Made by a program: the position numbers and the translations under genes. The notes under the pieces were generated by a model. That model worked only from the letters and a program-made list of their open reading frames with translations. It searched no databases and was not told the DNA's origin. This document shows positions 43,983 to 52,796 of a stretch of DNA of 64,000 nt, piece after piece (position 1 is the stretch's first letter; each line of letters begins with the position of its first letter). Source of the stretch: Parvularcula sp039822105 (lineage in GTDB: Bacteria > Pseudomonadota > Alphaproteobacteria > Caulobacterales > Parvularculaceae); NCBI GenBank assembly GCA_039822105.1, contig JBCBMW010000008.1:1-64000 (forward strand), given 5' to 3'.

Positions 43983-44995
43983 GCGCCGCAGGACTCACGG
44001 ACAATAAGCTCGGTCGGCAGACGCTCTGAATGAATCTCCTGACCCGAGGTGGAGCTTTGAAGCTTGGAGACAAGCAGCCGCCCCGCTTTGGCCTTGTCCT
44101 GGGCAATGGTCGTCAGTGCCGGCGTGGTGTAGCGTGATAGCTGAATATCATCATACCCTACAACGGAAACATCGCCGGGTACGGTCCGTCCACGCTTCAT
44201 CAAACCGCGCACAACACCCATGGCGATCAGGTCACTGGCGCAGACAGCGGCGTCGAAGTCATGCCCTCGGCCCAAGAGATTTTGGACAGCATTTTCCGCC
44301 GACTCAATTTCGAAAAAGACCGGTGCGATAAGATCAGGACACTGTTCAAGACCGACTTCCTTGAGTGCAGCACGGTACCCTTGGAAACGTTGAAGGGCCT
44401 CTGGCGCCTCAGTATCTCCGAAGAACGCGATCCGCTTCCGGCCAAGGCGCGCCAAGTGGAGGGTCGCCCGGCGCCCGCCCTTCACATTGTCGCTTCCCAC
44501 GGAACAGTATCTTTGACCCGGGATCTCCCCGCCCCAAACGACAAAGCGGCCCTCTTGCTCCGTGAGTCGATTGAACCGCTCATGCAAAAAGCTCTGACCT
44601 AGGAAGATCACGCCGTCGCCGCGGTGAGATGATACCAGGCGCTCCACATCATCATAGTTCCGGGGCGCGATATGCGATATCAGGACATCCAGGCCCGCCT
44701 CGCGCGCCGCCTCCCCCACACCGCCAAGCAGCTCAAGAAAAAAGGGATCCTCAAGCGTGCCGCTGCGAGTCTGTGTCGTGGGGATCACCACGGCGATGCT
44801 GGACGACGCGCCGCTCAGGACCGCGGGCATGTTGGGGCGGAAGACATAGTTCCGCTCACGGGCGATTTTCCAGATCCGCTCCTTCGTCTCCTGATTAACC
44901 GCGGGGTTATCGTTCAGGGCACGGGATACCGTCGCGATGGAGACGTCTGCCGCTTTCGCGAGATCCTCAAGCCGTGTGTTTCGTTTCTTGGCCAC
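43979..44995 (-). CDS. LacI-family transcriptional regulator of the maltodextrin locus
   Basis: A 338-residue repressor. The N-terminal HTH reads TRLEDLAKAADVSIATVSRALNDNPAVNQETKERIWKIA, followed by the hinge region and a periplasmic-binding-protein-like sugar domain (SSIAVVIPTTQTRSGTLEDPFFLELLGGVGEAA; SVGSDNVKGGRRATLHLARLG; VSVVGYDDIQLSRYTTPALTTIAQD). It follows the MFS importer with an 11-base gap, so it is co-transcribed with it. It likely binds the TRCAAAAATTTRCA dyads at 40352 and 46597 and senses maltose or a related glucoside. The final PTELIVRESC is typical. Confidence 0.93.
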   Translation of the reverse strand: MAKKRNTRLEDLAKAADVSIATVSRALNDNPAVNQETKERIWKIARERNYVFRPNMPAVLSGASSSIAVVIPTTQTRSGTLEDPFFLELLGGVGEAAREAGLDVLISHIAPRNYDDVERLVSSHRGDGVIFLGQSFLHERFNRLTEQEGRFVVWGGEIPGQRYCSVGSDNVKGGRRATLHLARLGRKRIAFFGDTEAPEALQRFQGYRAALKEVGLEQCPDLIAPVFFEIESAENAVQNLLGRGHDFDAAVCASDLIAMGVVRGLMKRGRTVPGDVSVVGYDDIQLSRYTTPALTTIAQDKAKAGRLLVSKLQSSTSGQEIHSERLPTELIVRESCGA

Positions 44996-45006
44996 AGGCC
45001 TTTCCT

Positions 45007-46575
45007 TCAGCTGTGTTCAGGCGTCAGCGCAGGTGCGTCCGCCGTCTGATCATCGACCAAGAGCGTCGCGCCCGCCGCTGCCAGAAGGCTCACACCGCCC
45101 AGCGCTAAAGCGTAGACAGCTTCGCCACCAAAAGCATAGCGCACAAAAAGCCCCAAAATGCTTGCCGCGAGAAGTTGCGGGATAACAATGAAGAAATTGA
45201 AGATGCCCATATAGACGCCCATTTTTTTGGCTGGCAGGGCGCCCGAAAGGATCGAGTACGGCACGGACAAAATCGACGCCCAAGCAAATCCGACGCCGAC
45301 CATCGACAGGATCAAGAGATTCGGATCCTTGATGACGTAGAAAGACATGAGCCCGAGCGCACCGAAAACGAGGTTGAGCGCGTGCGCTCGAGGTCGGCCA
45401 ATCCGCGCGGCTAGCGGCGGGATGGTGAAAGCCGCGAGGGCCGCGAACCCATTATAGACGGCAAACAGAACACCGACCCAATCCGCGCCCTGAGCATAGG
45501 CCGCGGTGGTGACATCCGTCGAACCAAAGTGAAACGCCGTGACACTGGCGGTTGCGTAGATCCACATCGAGAACAGCGCAAACCAGGAGAAAAACTGAAC
45601 CACGGCCAACTGGCGCATGGTTCGGGGCATGCAGAAGAGGTCATCGATGATCTCTGAGAAGGGGTTCTGCGGCAGACCCCGCTGCTTCATCAGGCCTGCG
45701 ATAATCAGGACCATGCCGAATGCGACCATGCCGACGGTCACGAAATAGAGATCGTTGAGCTTGAGCGCCTCTTCCGCAAGCCGGATGTTTCCAAGGGTCA
45801 CCTGCGCCACAACGATCGTCGCCAAGCCGCCCCCGGTAAGACTGATCCCGCCCCAGCGAAAGAGCGTCTGCACCTCGGCTACATCCGTACCTGATGCATG
45901 CTCCGACGCAGCGCCGATGGCAGGTTCCAACTTTTCATAAGCGCTGAGCGTCTCGGGCGGATACTCCTTGGTCGAAAAGACCGTCCACATCACCGCGATC
46001 AGCACGCAGGCCGCACCGACATAGAATGCAATCTTCACTGACGCTGGAATAACGCCTTCGGGTGCGATGTTGGCCACGCCGAAACCGTTGGCGAGAATCC
46101 ACGGCAAGGCCGACGCGAAAACGGCGCCGAGGCCAATGAAAAAGCTCTGCATGGCAAAACCCATCGTGCGCTGACGATGAGGCAGCATGTCTCCCACAAA
46201 AGCCCGGAAGGGCTCCATTGTGACATTGATGGAAGCATCCATGATCCACAGCATGCCTGCCGCGACCCACAGATAGGGGGAGTTCGGCATAATGATCAGC
46301 GCCGCGGTGGTCGCGAGTGCGCCATAGAAGAAGTAAGGCCGCCTTCTACCAAGCCTGCCCCAGGTCCGATCACTCATGTACCCAACCACCGGCTGCACCA
46401 GCAAACCCGTCAGTGGTGCGGCAATCCACAGAATCGGGAGAGCCTCAACTTCGGCTCCGAGGGTTTGAAAAATTCGGCTCACATTTGCATTCTGGAGACC
46501 AAAACCGACCTGGATCCCAAAGAACCCAAAGCACATATTCCATATTTGCCAGACATTTAGCGTCGGTTTGTGCAT
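45007..46575 (-). CDS. MFS sugar transporter (SLC45-like, maltose/sucrose type)
   Basis: A 522-residue carrier with about twelve hydrophobic segments and the SLC45-type motif SDRTWGRLGRRRPYFFYGALATT. The opening KPTLNVWQIWNMCFGFFGIQVGFGLQNANVSRIFQTLGA is typical of proteobacterial maltose importers. It would bring malto-oligosaccharides across the inner membrane for the cytoplasmic alpha-glucosidase. The start at 46575 has GGGAGGTC upstream, and the operator candidate lies 12-35 bases before it. First gene of a two-gene operon with the LacI repressor. Confidence 0.92.
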   Translation of the reverse strand: MHKPTLNVWQIWNMCFGFFGIQVGFGLQNANVSRIFQTLGAEVEALPILWIAAPLTGLLVQPVVGYMSDRTWGRLGRRRPYFFYGALATTAALIIMPNSPYLWVAAGMLWIMDASINVTMEPFRAFVGDMLPHRQRTMGFAMQSFFIGLGAVFASALPWILANGFGVANIAPEGVIPASVKIAFYVGAACVLIAVMWTVFSTKEYPPETLSAYEKLEPAIGAASEHASGTDVAEVQTLFRWGGISLTGGGLATIVVAQVTLGNIRLAEEALKLNDLYFVTVGMVAFGMVLIIAGLMKQRGLPQNPFSEIIDDLFCMPRTMRQLAVVQFFSWFALFSMWIYATASVTAFHFGSTDVTTAAYAQGADWVGVLFAVYNGFAALAAFTIPPLAARIGRPRAHALNLVFGALGLMSFYVIKDPNLLILSMVGVGFAWASILSVPYSILSGALPAKKMGVYMGIFNFFIVIPQLLAASILGLFVRYAFGGEAVYALALGGVSLLAAAGATLLVDDQTADAPALTPEHS

Positions 46576-46587
46576 ATCTGACCTCCC

Positions 46588-46610
46588 ACATACGTATGTA
46601 AATTTTTGTA
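46588..46610 (-). promoter_or_regulatory. operator candidates before the sugar importer
   Basis: A perfect 12-bp palindrome ACATACGTATGT (46588-46599) touches the 14-bp dyad TACAAAAATTTACA (46597-46610, minus strand). The second matches the amylase-side site in 12 of 14 positions. The block lies 12-35 bases upstream of the importer start, an ideal place for repression. Confidence 0.6.
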
Positions 46611-46662
46611 AACTGTGACGCAGAGAGAAGCCGATGTCGAGCCTAAGTCGCAGACGTGAAAA

Positions 46663-46689
46663 AACCCGCTCCTAGACACGGAGCGGGTT
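46663..46689 (-). terminator. rho-independent terminator of the DUF4197 gene
   Basis: On the minus strand AACCCGCTCC and GGAGCGGGTT pair perfectly around seven bases and are followed at once by a T run (GGGTTTTTTC). It ends transcription from the DUF4197 gene about 45 bases after its stop codon. Confidence 0.9.
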
Positions 46690-46733
46690 CAAGACATTCT
46701 CTAAAACCGACTGAACGCCAGTCAGTCAGCGGA

Positions 46734-47492
46734 TTAACCAAAGACGCGGCGAAGAATCTCGCTGGTCCGCTTTGCTGGATTGGTCCGGATCGCCTCTTCC
46801 TCACGTGCAACGTAGAAGAAGAGCCCATCAAGACCTTTACCCACACCGTGGTCGATCAAATCGTTACGCGCATTCGCTCCCATTTGCGGAGCAAGCGGAA
46901 TACCTGCGAGATTCGCGAGGATATTGTCATAGGTTTGGATCGCACCCGTACGGGTCAGTGCGGTCTCGATAGAGGGACGGAACAGGCGGGTGAGCGACGA
47001 CGTGGTCCGGTTCTGGAAGTAAGTCGTGGCCGAGGTCGGGCCGCCGTTCACGATGCCGATCGCATCATTGATTGTCATTGACGTGATGGCGCTCGCAAAA
47101 ATGCTGCGAGCTTCTGGAGCCGCTTGCTCCGCACCCCGATTGATCTCCAGCTGCATCTGATCAAGCATGCCAGACAATCCGAAGGCCGACAGTTGCGACT
47201 GGGCTGCTGCCAAACGGGGCGGCAGCGGGATCTTGATCTGGTTGTCACGGAAGTAGCCGTCGCGCCGGCCAACTTGCGAGACCGCTGCGATCACACCTTG
47301 GTTGAGCGCAGCGCGGATACCCTGAGCCGCTTCGGCCGATGTCAGACCGCCCACACCCGTGCCCGTGCTGGTCCCCATGCTTCCGAGGACAGCGCCGAAA
47401 ATGGCTTCCTGCTCTGCCGTGGTGCATCCGGCCAAGACGCCAGCAGGCAAGGCTGCCAATAGCATACGGCGGCTCATTTTGTGGTCAGTCAT
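46734..47492 (-). CDS. DUF4197 lipoprotein
   Basis: A 252-residue protein with a lipobox (LAALPAGVLAGC) after a twin-Arg-like MSRRMLL. The rest matches DUF4197: GIRAALNQGVIAAVSQVGRRDGYFRDNQIKIPLPPRL, SIFASAITSMTINDAIGIVNGG, ATTYFQNRTTSSLTRLFRPSIETAL and DHGVGKGLDGLFFYVAREEEAIRTNPAKRTSEILRRVFG at the end. It should be anchored in the outer or inner membrane facing the periplasm. Function unknown in the family. Start at 47492; ends in a strong terminator. Confidence 0.88.
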   Translation of the reverse strand: MTDHKMSRRMLLAALPAGVLAGCTTAEQEAIFGAVLGSMGTSTGTGVGGLTSAEAAQGIRAALNQGVIAAVSQVGRRDGYFRDNQIKIPLPPRLAAAQSQLSAFGLSGMLDQMQLEINRGAEQAAPEARSIFASAITSMTINDAIGIVNGGPTSATTYFQNRTTSSLTRLFRPSIETALTRTGAIQTYDNILANLAGIPLAPQMGANARNDLIDHGVGKGLDGLFFYVAREEEAIRTNPAKRTSEILRRVFG

Positions 47493-47669
47493 CAGGCACC
47501 CCTCTTTTTTGAATCCCTGCCCTCTCGTGGCGTGCCCGGGCCGGTGTGTCGAGACGTCATCGCACGGGGGCGCCCATTCGCACCGGTGCCGATGGTCCTG
47601 GCGTGAGGGCCGCAAACCCCGCCATAAAGCGGCGCTGCAACCGGTGAGGAGGCCATCATTTTCAGCGTT

Positions 47670-48446
47670 TTGGGCGATGTCAGACAGCGTCTCCACCTCC
47701 AGTTGGACCCCGAAGCAGGCCATCCGCGTGTCATCTCTCCGCTGAACCGGGTCGTCTTAGCCGCCGTTGTCGCGGCGGTGTTGATCGCGATCCTTTCAAC
47801 GGAGCGGTCGTTCTTGCCAGACCATCGCGACCTCCTTTTGCGGGTCGATCGAGGCATCTTGCTCTTCTTTGCCGTAGAGCTTGCTGGTCGGTTCTGGGTC
47901 GCAGGCCTCAACCCCCGCCACGCGGGCATTTCGGGGCTCCTACGCTTTACGCTGCGCCCATCGACGCTGACGGACATGGTGGTGCTCGTGCCGCTGTTTA
48001 TCGATCTTGAGGGCAGCTGGCTGACCCTGTTCCGGATGGTTCGGGTGCTTCGGCTGTTCCAGGTCACAGAGATCCCCGCCGCCGCCCGCGCCATTCGCGC
48101 CTTCCGGTCGGCACTCAAGTCCCATTGGTTCGAGCTCGGCTTCACAGGCGTTTTGGGCGCCGGCCTTCTCCTGGCCTCATCGGTGGCGCTCTATCTGATC
48201 GAGGGCCGGCTCCAACCCGACATCTTCGGCTCGGTGCCCCGCTCAATCTGGTGGAGCGTCGTGACCTTCACCACGGTGGGTTATGGTGATGCCGTACCGA
48301 TCACGCCGCTCGGTCGCGTTATCGCTGGCTTTCATGCCATCGCTGGCCTCGCCGTCGTGGCCATGTTCACCGGGATTATCGCGTCAGCCCTCACAGAATC
48401 TGTGGAGGAGCGGGACAAACAGGACACCGGCCCGCCTTCACCCTAG
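47670..48446 (+). CDS. voltage-gated-type potassium channel
   Basis: A protein of about 258 residues with six hydrophobic segments and the selectivity filter TTVGYGD before the last one (IWWSVVTFTTVGYGDAVPITPLGRVIAG). The fourth segment carries regularly spaced Arg (LFRMVRVLRLFQV), a voltage-sensor pattern. It would be a homotetrameric K+ channel. The start is unclear: TTG at 47670 has no close ribosome binding site, whereas GAGGAGG at 47646-47652 is perfectly spaced for an ATT at 47658, which would give a typical MFSVLGDVRQRLHL start. Confidence 0.9.
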   Translation: MGDVRQRLHLQLDPEAGHPRVISPLNRVVLAAVVAAVLIAILSTERSFLPDHRDLLLRVDRGILLFFAVELAGRFWVAGLNPRHAGISGLLRFTLRPSTLTDMVVLVPLFIDLEGSWLTLFRMVRVLRLFQVTEIPAAARAIRAFRSALKSHWFELGFTGVLGAGLLLASSVALYLIEGRLQPDIFGSVPRSIWWSVVTFTTVGYGDAVPITPLGRVIAGFHAIAGLAVVAMFTGIIASALTESVEERDKQDTGPPSP

Positions 48447-48503
48447 ACGCTGGGGGATGTTCGCCGGTAGGCCCGCTGAAACTTATCAAGGATCTCTCGA
48501 ACC

Positions 48504-49820
48504 ATGCGCGTAGCAATGATTGGCACAGGATATGTCGGCCTCGTTTCAGGAGCGTGCTTCTCTGATTTCGGGCATGACGTGATCTGCGTCGACAAGGATG
48601 CGGGCAAGATCGAGCGGCTCTTGGACGGCGTGATGCCGATTTTTGAGCCTGGTCTTGATGAGTTGGTGGCGCGCAATGTCGAGGCGGGACGCCTCTCGTT
48701 CACCACCGATATCGCCAGCGCCGTTCCCAACGTGGACGCCGTCTTTATCGCTGTGGGGACCCCTTCCCGCCGCGGTGACGGGCACGCCGATCTCTCCTTC
48801 GTCTATGCAGCAGCCGAAGAGATCGCGAACAGCATTGACGGCTACACCGTCGTGGTCACCAAATCGACCGTACCCGTTGGAACCGGTGCGGAAGTGGAGA
48901 ACGTCATCAAGAAGACCAGGCCAGAGCTTGTGCAAGGCCAAGACTTCTCTGTTGCATCGAACCCAGAATTCCTACGCGAAGGCGCGGCCATTGACGACTT
49001 CAAGCGGCCGGACCGGGTTGTTGTTGGCACCGAGGATGAGAAAGCCATCGAAGTGATGCGCGAACTTTACCGGCCCCTCTTCCTCAATGAGACGCCCATT
49101 CTCTTCACAAGCCGTCCGACGTCGGAGCTTATCAAGTACGCAGCGAACGCCTTCCTCGCTACCAAGATCACGTTCATCAACGAGATCGCTGACCTCTGCG
49201 AGAAAGTGGGCGCTGACGTGCAACAGGTGGCCCGCGGCATTGGCCTCGATGGCCGTATTGGCGGCAAGTTCCTGCATGCTGGCCCCGGCTATGGTGGTTC
49301 GTGCTTCCCCAAGGACACCCTGGCTCTCACGAGGACCGCGGAGCAATCAGGCGCGCCCTTGCGCATTGTCGACGCCGTCGTGGAGTCGAACGCTGAGCGC
49401 AAAAAGGGGATGGCAGGCCGCATCCTTTCAGCTCTTGGCCCCAACGCATCGGGCAAGACCGTCGCGGTGCTTGGCCTGACATTTAAGCCCAACACTGATG
49501 ATATGCGGGACAGCCCGAGCCTTGATATCATCCCTATGCTGCAAGAGGCCGGCGTCAGCGTCAGGGCCCACGACCCCGAAGGCATGGATGAGGCGCGCGA
49601 GCACTTTAACGATATCACGTTCTGCGACGGTCCCTATCACGCGATGGAAGGCGCCGATGCGGCGGTCATCATCACAGAATGGGACACCTACCGCGCTCTC
49701 GACCTTGGCCGCACCAAGGAGCTCTTGAGCGAGCCTATCCTTGTGGACCTGCGCAATGTCTACAATCCCAGCACCTTGCGTGAGCTAGGGTTCACCTATC
49801 ACTCAATCGGCCGCGCTTAG
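48504..49820 (+). CDS. ugd: UDP-glucose 6-dehydrogenase
   Basis: A 438-residue enzyme with N-terminal NAD-binding GTGYVGLVSG, KSTVPVGTG, SNPEFLREGAAIDDF, the catalytic Cys in GPGYGGSCFPKDT and the C-terminal GLTFKPNTDDMRDSPS. It oxidises UDP-glucose to UDP-glucuronate, a precursor of acidic exopolysaccharide. It stands 57 bases after the channel gene and is followed by an epimerase gene and the rhamnose operon, forming a nucleotide-sugar region. Full length and intact. Confidence 0.96.
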   Translation: MRVAMIGTGYVGLVSGACFSDFGHDVICVDKDAGKIERLLDGVMPIFEPGLDELVARNVEAGRLSFTTDIASAVPNVDAVFIAVGTPSRRGDGHADLSFVYAAAEEIANSIDGYTVVVTKSTVPVGTGAEVENVIKKTRPELVQGQDFSVASNPEFLREGAAIDDFKRPDRVVVGTEDEKAIEVMRELYRPLFLNETPILFTSRPTSELIKYAANAFLATKITFINEIADLCEKVGADVQQVARGIGLDGRIGGKFLHAGPGYGGSCFPKDTLALTRTAEQSGAPLRIVDAVVESNAERKKGMAGRILSALGPNASGKTVAVLGLTFKPNTDDMRDSPSLDIIPMLQEAGVSVRAHDPEGMDEAREHFNDITFCDGPYHAMEGADAAVIITEWDTYRALDLGRTKELLSEPILVDLRNVYNPSTLRELGFTYHSIGRA

Positions 49821-49847
49821 ACCTTAAAGACGCCACATGGTTGTGGC

Positions 49848-51032
49848 ATGATGCGCCTAACTCCTTTGGCGGGAGAAAGGGCTCATGCGGTGACTGAGCA
49901 ATTTGCACGATCAGGCGAGCGCTACATCAGCTGGCTCCAAAATGAGGCCCTGCCCTTTTGGGCGGAACAGGCCGCGGACCCGCGCGGCGGCTTTGTCGAG
50001 GCCCTGAGCCACAGAGGCGAGCCAACCCGAGAAATGGCCAAAAGCCTACGCGGACAGGCGCGACTGGCCTTCAGTTTCGCCCGCGCCGAGGCCATCGGGT
50101 TGATCGCCAACGGCCGAGAGGCCTCTGACCAGGCCTTCAGCTACATGCTGGATCAAGCCGCCCTCCACGATGACGCGTGGGTCGGGGGTTTCGCCCATGT
50201 CTTGACCCCCGAAGGCAAGCAAAAGGACTTGAGCCTCGACACCTGCGACCAGGCTTGCGTGCTCTTAGCGGCCAGCGAGCGTGCCAAGGTTTACCGAGAC
50301 GATGCCTCGGCAGTGGTGGCGCGAGGCATTTTGGACGTTCTGGAACGCCTCCGAGCGCCAGCAGGCGGTTTCTTGGAAGGCAATCCCTCCAAACAGCCGC
50401 GTCGACAGAACACGCACATGCACATCCTGGAGGCATGTCTCAACCTGCGAGACGTCAAAGGCTTTGATCCGATTACTGCAGATATTGAAGCCATGGTTGC
50501 ACTGTTTACGGATCATTTTCTCGATCCGGCGCATATGATTTTGCGTGAGGCGTTTACTGATGATTGGGGGATCGACCCCGACGATGGCGGCATCATCGTA
50601 CCAGGTCATATGGCTGAGTGGGCCTGGCTCTTGATGACCGAAGGTTCGCTGACGGGTGCGGAGTTTATGGCGCAGACGCTTCTTGACGAGGCGATCAAGC
50701 GCGGCGCTGATGGTGACAACCCCCTCCTATGCAACTCGGTGGATCTCGCCAGCGGTGCACAGAGCAATGGTTGCCGGTTATGGCCGCAGGCCCAACTTGC
50801 CCGCGCGCATCTTTTGTTCACCGAAGCCGACCCCTCACGGTTCGACCGGTCAGCGGCTGTGATCGATCGCATGTTCGATCACTTCTTGGGCGCACCGCCC
50901 AAAGCGCCGGGCGGGTGGTTCGACGAAATCGACCGAACTGGGAAAGCCATCTCCACCGTGATCGCGTCCAGCACGCTCTATCACCTCGTTGTTCTTGCCG
51001 ATGATGTCACGCAGGTGCTCGGAGAACTCTAG
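49848..51032 (+). CDS. AGE-family epimerase/isomerase
   Basis: A 394-residue (alpha/alpha)6-barrel protein of the N-acylglucosamine 2-epimerase family. Family signatures include PFWAEQAADPRGGFVEALSHRGEPT, SLRGQARLAFSFARAE, NTHMHILEACLNL, WGIDPDDGGIIVPGHMAEWAWLL and LWPQAQLARAHLLF; His in NTHMHILEA and PGHMAEW are the expected catalytic ones. Likely a mannose-type or phosphosugar isomerase supplying polysaccharide precursors. It stands 27 bases after ugd and converges on rfbA. The exact sugar is not decidable from sequence. Confidence 0.88.
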   Translation: MMRLTPLAGERAHAVTEQFARSGERYISWLQNEALPFWAEQAADPRGGFVEALSHRGEPTREMAKSLRGQARLAFSFARAEAIGLIANGREASDQAFSYMLDQAALHDDAWVGGFAHVLTPEGKQKDLSLDTCDQACVLLAASERAKVYRDDASAVVARGILDVLERLRAPAGGFLEGNPSKQPRRQNTHMHILEACLNLRDVKGFDPITADIEAMVALFTDHFLDPAHMILREAFTDDWGIDPDDGGIIVPGHMAEWAWLLMTEGSLTGAEFMAQTLLDEAIKRGADGDNPLLCNSVDLASGAQSNGCRLWPQAQLARAHLLFTEADPSRFDRSAAVIDRMFDHFLGAPPKAPGGWFDEIDRTGKAISTVIASSTLYHLVVLADDVTQVLGEL

Positions 51033-51036
51033 ATGA

Positions 51037-51903
51037 TTATCCGTGTTCTGCCACGTCGATGAGATAGTCACGATAGTCGTTTTTGAAGGCTTCGGCCAAC
51101 TTTACGAGCTCAGACTTTGAGATGAAGCCCTTGCGATAAGCCACTTCCTCAGGACACGCGATCTTAAACCGCTGGCGCGCCTCAAGGGTCTGGACGAACT
51201 GGCTCGCTTGAAGAAGACCATCAAACGTGCCCGCATCAAGCCATGCGGTGCCGCGCGGAAGCTGTGAGACCCGAAGCGTTCCGCGCTGAAGATACGCATC
51301 GTTGACCGATGTAATCTCGAGCTCTCCGCGTGCCGATGGTTTGACCGCTTTCGCAATCTCCGTGACGTCACGGTCGTAAAAATAGAGACCGGTGACAGCC
51401 CAGTCGCTCTTCGGCTTGGCGGGTTTCTCTTCGATTGAAACAGCACGGCCATCCGCGTCGATTTCGACAACGCCAAAGGCCTGCGGATCCGGCACGCGAT
51501 AGGCAAAAACGACGGCGCCTTCCTTGATCCCGCCAGCGGAAGCGAGCTCCCCTGAAAGCCCCGCGCCGTAGAACATGTTATCACCGAGGGCGAGCGCGCA
51601 AGGTTCCCCGCCGATGAACGCCTCACCGATAATAAACGCTTCTGCGAGGCCCCGCGGCTCGTCTTGGACCGCGTATTCAAAGCGCACGCCCCAGGCCTCA
51701 CCTGTCCCCAGAAGATCTTTATAAAGAGGAAGTGCTTGCGGTGTTGAGATAATCAAAATCTCGCGAATGCCAGCCAGCATCAGCGTGGTGACGGGATGAT
51801 AGACCATCGGCTTGTCATAGACCGGCAGGAGCTGTTTCGAGACAGCGCGCGTGATCGGATAAAGCCGGGTGCCATGTCCACCAGCGAGGATGATGCCCTT
51901 CAT
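51037..51903 (-). CDS. rfbA: glucose-1-phosphate thymidylyltransferase
   Basis: A 288-residue enzyme starting MKGIILAGGHGTRLYPITRAVSKQLLPVYDKPMVYHP, the nucleotidyl-transferase signature, with ALALGDNMFYG and ITSVNDAYL further on. It makes dTDP-glucose, the first step of dTDP-L-rhamnose synthesis. Its start overlaps the rfbD stop by four bases. Last gene of the rfbCBDA operon. Confidence 0.95.
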   Translation of the reverse strand: MKGIILAGGHGTRLYPITRAVSKQLLPVYDKPMVYHPVTTLMLAGIREILIISTPQALPLYKDLLGTGEAWGVRFEYAVQDEPRGLAEAFIIGEAFIGGEPCALALGDNMFYGAGLSGELASAGGIKEGAVVFAYRVPDPQAFGVVEIDADGRAVSIEEKPAKPKSDWAVTGLYFYDRDVTEIAKAVKPSARGELEITSVNDAYLQRGTLRVSQLPRGTAWLDAGTFDGLLQASQFVQTLEARQRFKIACPEEVAYRKGFISKSELVKLAEAFKNDYRDYLIDVAEHG

Positions 51904-52796
51904 GAGAACGATCCTTCTTCCAAAACCTTTGCAACGATGGGGCCGATCGGCTCCCGCCAGTCAGGGAGTGTGACACCAAATGACGACTGAAGTTTTGACG
52001 TATCCAGCACCGAATAGGCCGGGCGCGCCGCTTTGGTCGGGTATTCTTCCGTTGTGATGCGCGCGACTTTAGCCGCCGGACCGCCGCGCGCAGCGCTCTC
52101 ATCAAAGATCGCGGCAGCAAAGTCGGCCCAGCTGCAGGCGCCGCTGGCGACCAAATGGTAAAGGCCGAAGGGTGTCTCACCGTCAGCCTCTTTGACAGCG
52201 TGCGCGATGCGCAGAAGCGTCTCTGCAATCGTGTGAGAACTGGTCGGTGCGCCGTGCTGATCATCCACAACGCGCAGTTCGTCGTTGGTGCTGCCCACGC
52301 GCAGCATGGTCTTGAGGAAGTTCTTCCCGTGGGCGCCATACACCCAAGCGGTTCGCGCGATGACATGGCTGGGGTTCGCCGCCGCCACGGCGTCTTCGCC
52401 GGCCAGTTTGCTCTCTCCGTAAACGCCAATTGGCGCGGTGGGCTGATCCTCACGGTAGGGCTCGGTCCCGGACCCGTCGAACACATAGTCTGTTGACAGA
52501 TGGATAAGGGGGAGACCCTGGTCTGCGGTCACCTCGGCTAGGTTTTGTGGGCCCAGGGCATTGGCCGCAAAAGCCGCGTCGCGGTCATCTTCCGCCTGAT
52601 CAACCGCAGTGTAGGCTGCCGCGTTGATCACGATGTCTGGACCGAAGGCATCAACGGCCGCAGCGATGCTTTGCTTGTCGGTGATATCAAAGTCGGGCCG
52701 ACCACGGAGCTCGAGCGTCACGTCGCGGCTCGCTGCCTGCAACAAGCTTTGCGCGACCTGCCCGCTCTGGCCCGCGACCAAGACCCGTAGGCGCAT
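51900..52796 (-). CDS. rfbD: dTDP-4-dehydrorhamnose reductase
   Basis: A 298-residue NAD(P)H-dependent reductase of the SDR type: LVAGQSGQVAQSL, INAAAYTAVDQAEDD, LIHLSTDYVFDGSG and GVYGESKLAGE (Tyr and Lys of the YxxxK pair). It catalyses the last step to dTDP-L-rhamnose. Shares one base with the rfbB end and four with rfbA, indicating translational coupling. Confidence 0.95.
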   Translation of the reverse strand: MRLRVLVAGQSGQVAQSLLQAASRDVTLELRGRPDFDITDKQSIAAAVDAFGPDIVINAAAYTAVDQAEDDRDAAFAANALGPQNLAEVTADQGLPLIHLSTDYVFDGSGTEPYREDQPTAPIGVYGESKLAGEDAVAAANPSHVIARTAWVYGAHGKNFLKTMLRVGSTNDELRVVDDQHGAPTSSHTIAETLLRIAHAVKEADGETPFGLYHLVASGACSWADFAAAIFDESAARGGPAAKVARITTEEYPTKAARPAYSVLDTSKLQSSFGVTLPDWREPIGPIVAKVLEEGSFS

